Positions 22,924-23,344 of a stretch of 23,344 nucleotides of DNA are shown here, piece after piece. The position numbers and the translations under genes are program-made. The notes below the pieces were generated by a model, which saw nothing but the letters and a program-made list of their open reading frames with translations, was not told the origin of the DNA and ran no database searches. Position 1 is the stretch's first letter; every line of letters starts with the position of its first letter. Origin of the DNA: Alloprevotella sp. (GTDB taxonomy: Bacteria > Bacteroidota > Bacteroidia > Bacteroidales > Bacteroidaceae); assembly GCA_017477205.1 (NCBI GenBank), contig JAFUXE010000028.1, positions 1 through 23,344 of the forward strand. Direction: 5' to 3'.

Positions 22924-23344
22924 ATGATAACAAAAGACGAGTATGCAGGGCATCTGGAGATTCTGAATGCCGGTGGCTTGTATGGTAATGCCCGTCCTGA
23001 GAATTTCCCCAGCGTGAACGACTATCGCAATCCTCTTGTTGCCAGTGCCATGAAGACGATGGGCTATGTCAACATGTTCAACCGGGGTGTGGGACAAGTA
23101 CAGACGGACCTGAAGGAAAATGGCAATCAACCCGCAGAGTTCAATGTCAATCTTATCACGGCATTCAAGGTTGAAGTGAAAGTCGCCCAAAGATATACCA
23201 ACGAAAATGGCGGTAATGTTGGCGGTAAAGATGGCGGTAAAACTGGTGTAGATACTGTCGCAGAAAAACTGACTGAAAGACAGAAAGATATCTTGGCAAT
23301 TCTACAGGATGTCGCAGCAAATGTCGCAGCAAATGTCGCAGTAA
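22924..23344 (+). CDS. ATP-binding (AlbA_2/RecG-like C-terminal) protein, N-terminally deleted, runs off the window
   Basis: The frame is open from ATG 22924 to the last base (140 codons), so the 3' end is outside. Residues about 10-75 (EILNAGGLYGNARPENF, NDYRNPLVASAMKTMGYVN, MFNRGVGQVQTDLKENGN) are the C-terminal HATPase_c_4-like part of AlbA_2/'divergent AAA' ATP-binding proteins. They are followed by a Gly-rich linker and the start of a winged-helix region (LTERQKDILAILQDVAANVA). Family members normally have about 250 residues before this point, including the AlbA_2 Schlafen-like domain. Here only MITKDEYAG precedes it, and that itself looks like the family's normal start. This suggests an in-frame internal deletion and loss of the main function. 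The 12-nt unit AATGTCGCAGCA repeats near the end. Confidence 0.75.
   Translation, partial: MITKDEYAGHLEILNAGGLYGNARPENFPSVNDYRNPLVASAMKTMGYVNMFNRGVGQVQTDLKENGNQPAEFNVNLITAFKVEVKVAQRYTNENGGNVGGKDGGKTGVDTVAEKLTERQKDILAILQDVAANVAANVAV

Overview
The window is about 23 kb of bacterial chromosome from a Bacteroidota member, most likely a fairly GC-rich Prevotellaceae-like Bacteroidales. Four things support this. There are secreted proteins ending in the 'VYDLxGRR ... KGIYIxNGRKVL' or 'PSGVYVVRI ... KVLVP' type of C-terminal T9SS sorting tail. There are two BspA-type leucine-rich-repeat proteins. LysRS carries a C-terminal extension. Promoters fit the Bacteroidota consensus (TTTG, 19-20 nt, TAnnTTTG), with several clear matches in front of genes.

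Layout. 1-4658 (+ strand): the 3' part of lysS, gpsA, a small outer-membrane barrel protein, thiL and a BspA-like LRR lipoprotein. A hairpin at 4688-4725 separates these from a convergent minus-strand group, read right to left: a 1529-residue secreted protein fusing an M6 metalloprotease to an endonuclease I domain (7380-11969), a 69-residue Gly-rich small protein, a MATE transporter and a DUF3737 beta-helix protein. A divergent promoter region (about 11970-12211) then drives padR and a PspC-domain membrane protein rightward. Next come a minus-strand secreted LRR protein with a T9SS-like tail, a divergent AlkD-like protein, and a rightward group of a minimal AraC-type regulator, a CyuA-type L-cysteine desulfidase, a secreted S8 serine protease and a DUF2461 protein. 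The protease stop and the DUF2461 start overlap (TGATG), and a terminator at 21576-21621 closes the group.

From 21418 to 22673 there is about 1.25 kb without an intact gene, and it is the most unusual part of the window. It holds a 32-nt duplication of the DUF2461 3' end around a hairpin element, a cluster of TCAAC motifs, four copies of a palindromic 15-mer at exactly 23-bp intervals, a possible frame-shifted small gene behind a good -7 box, and an 11-bp-period repeat tract. After it come an XRE regulator and a 3'-open ATP-binding-protein remnant in lower-GC DNA, which looks like the edge of an accessory region.

Working picture: a housekeeping block, then a region rich in cell-surface and secreted proteins (three probable T9SS cargos, one surface lipoprotein, one small barrel), then an accessory junction. 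No CRISPR array, rRNA, tRNA or intact insertion sequence was recognised. All family assignments were made by eye from motifs; no database search was run.
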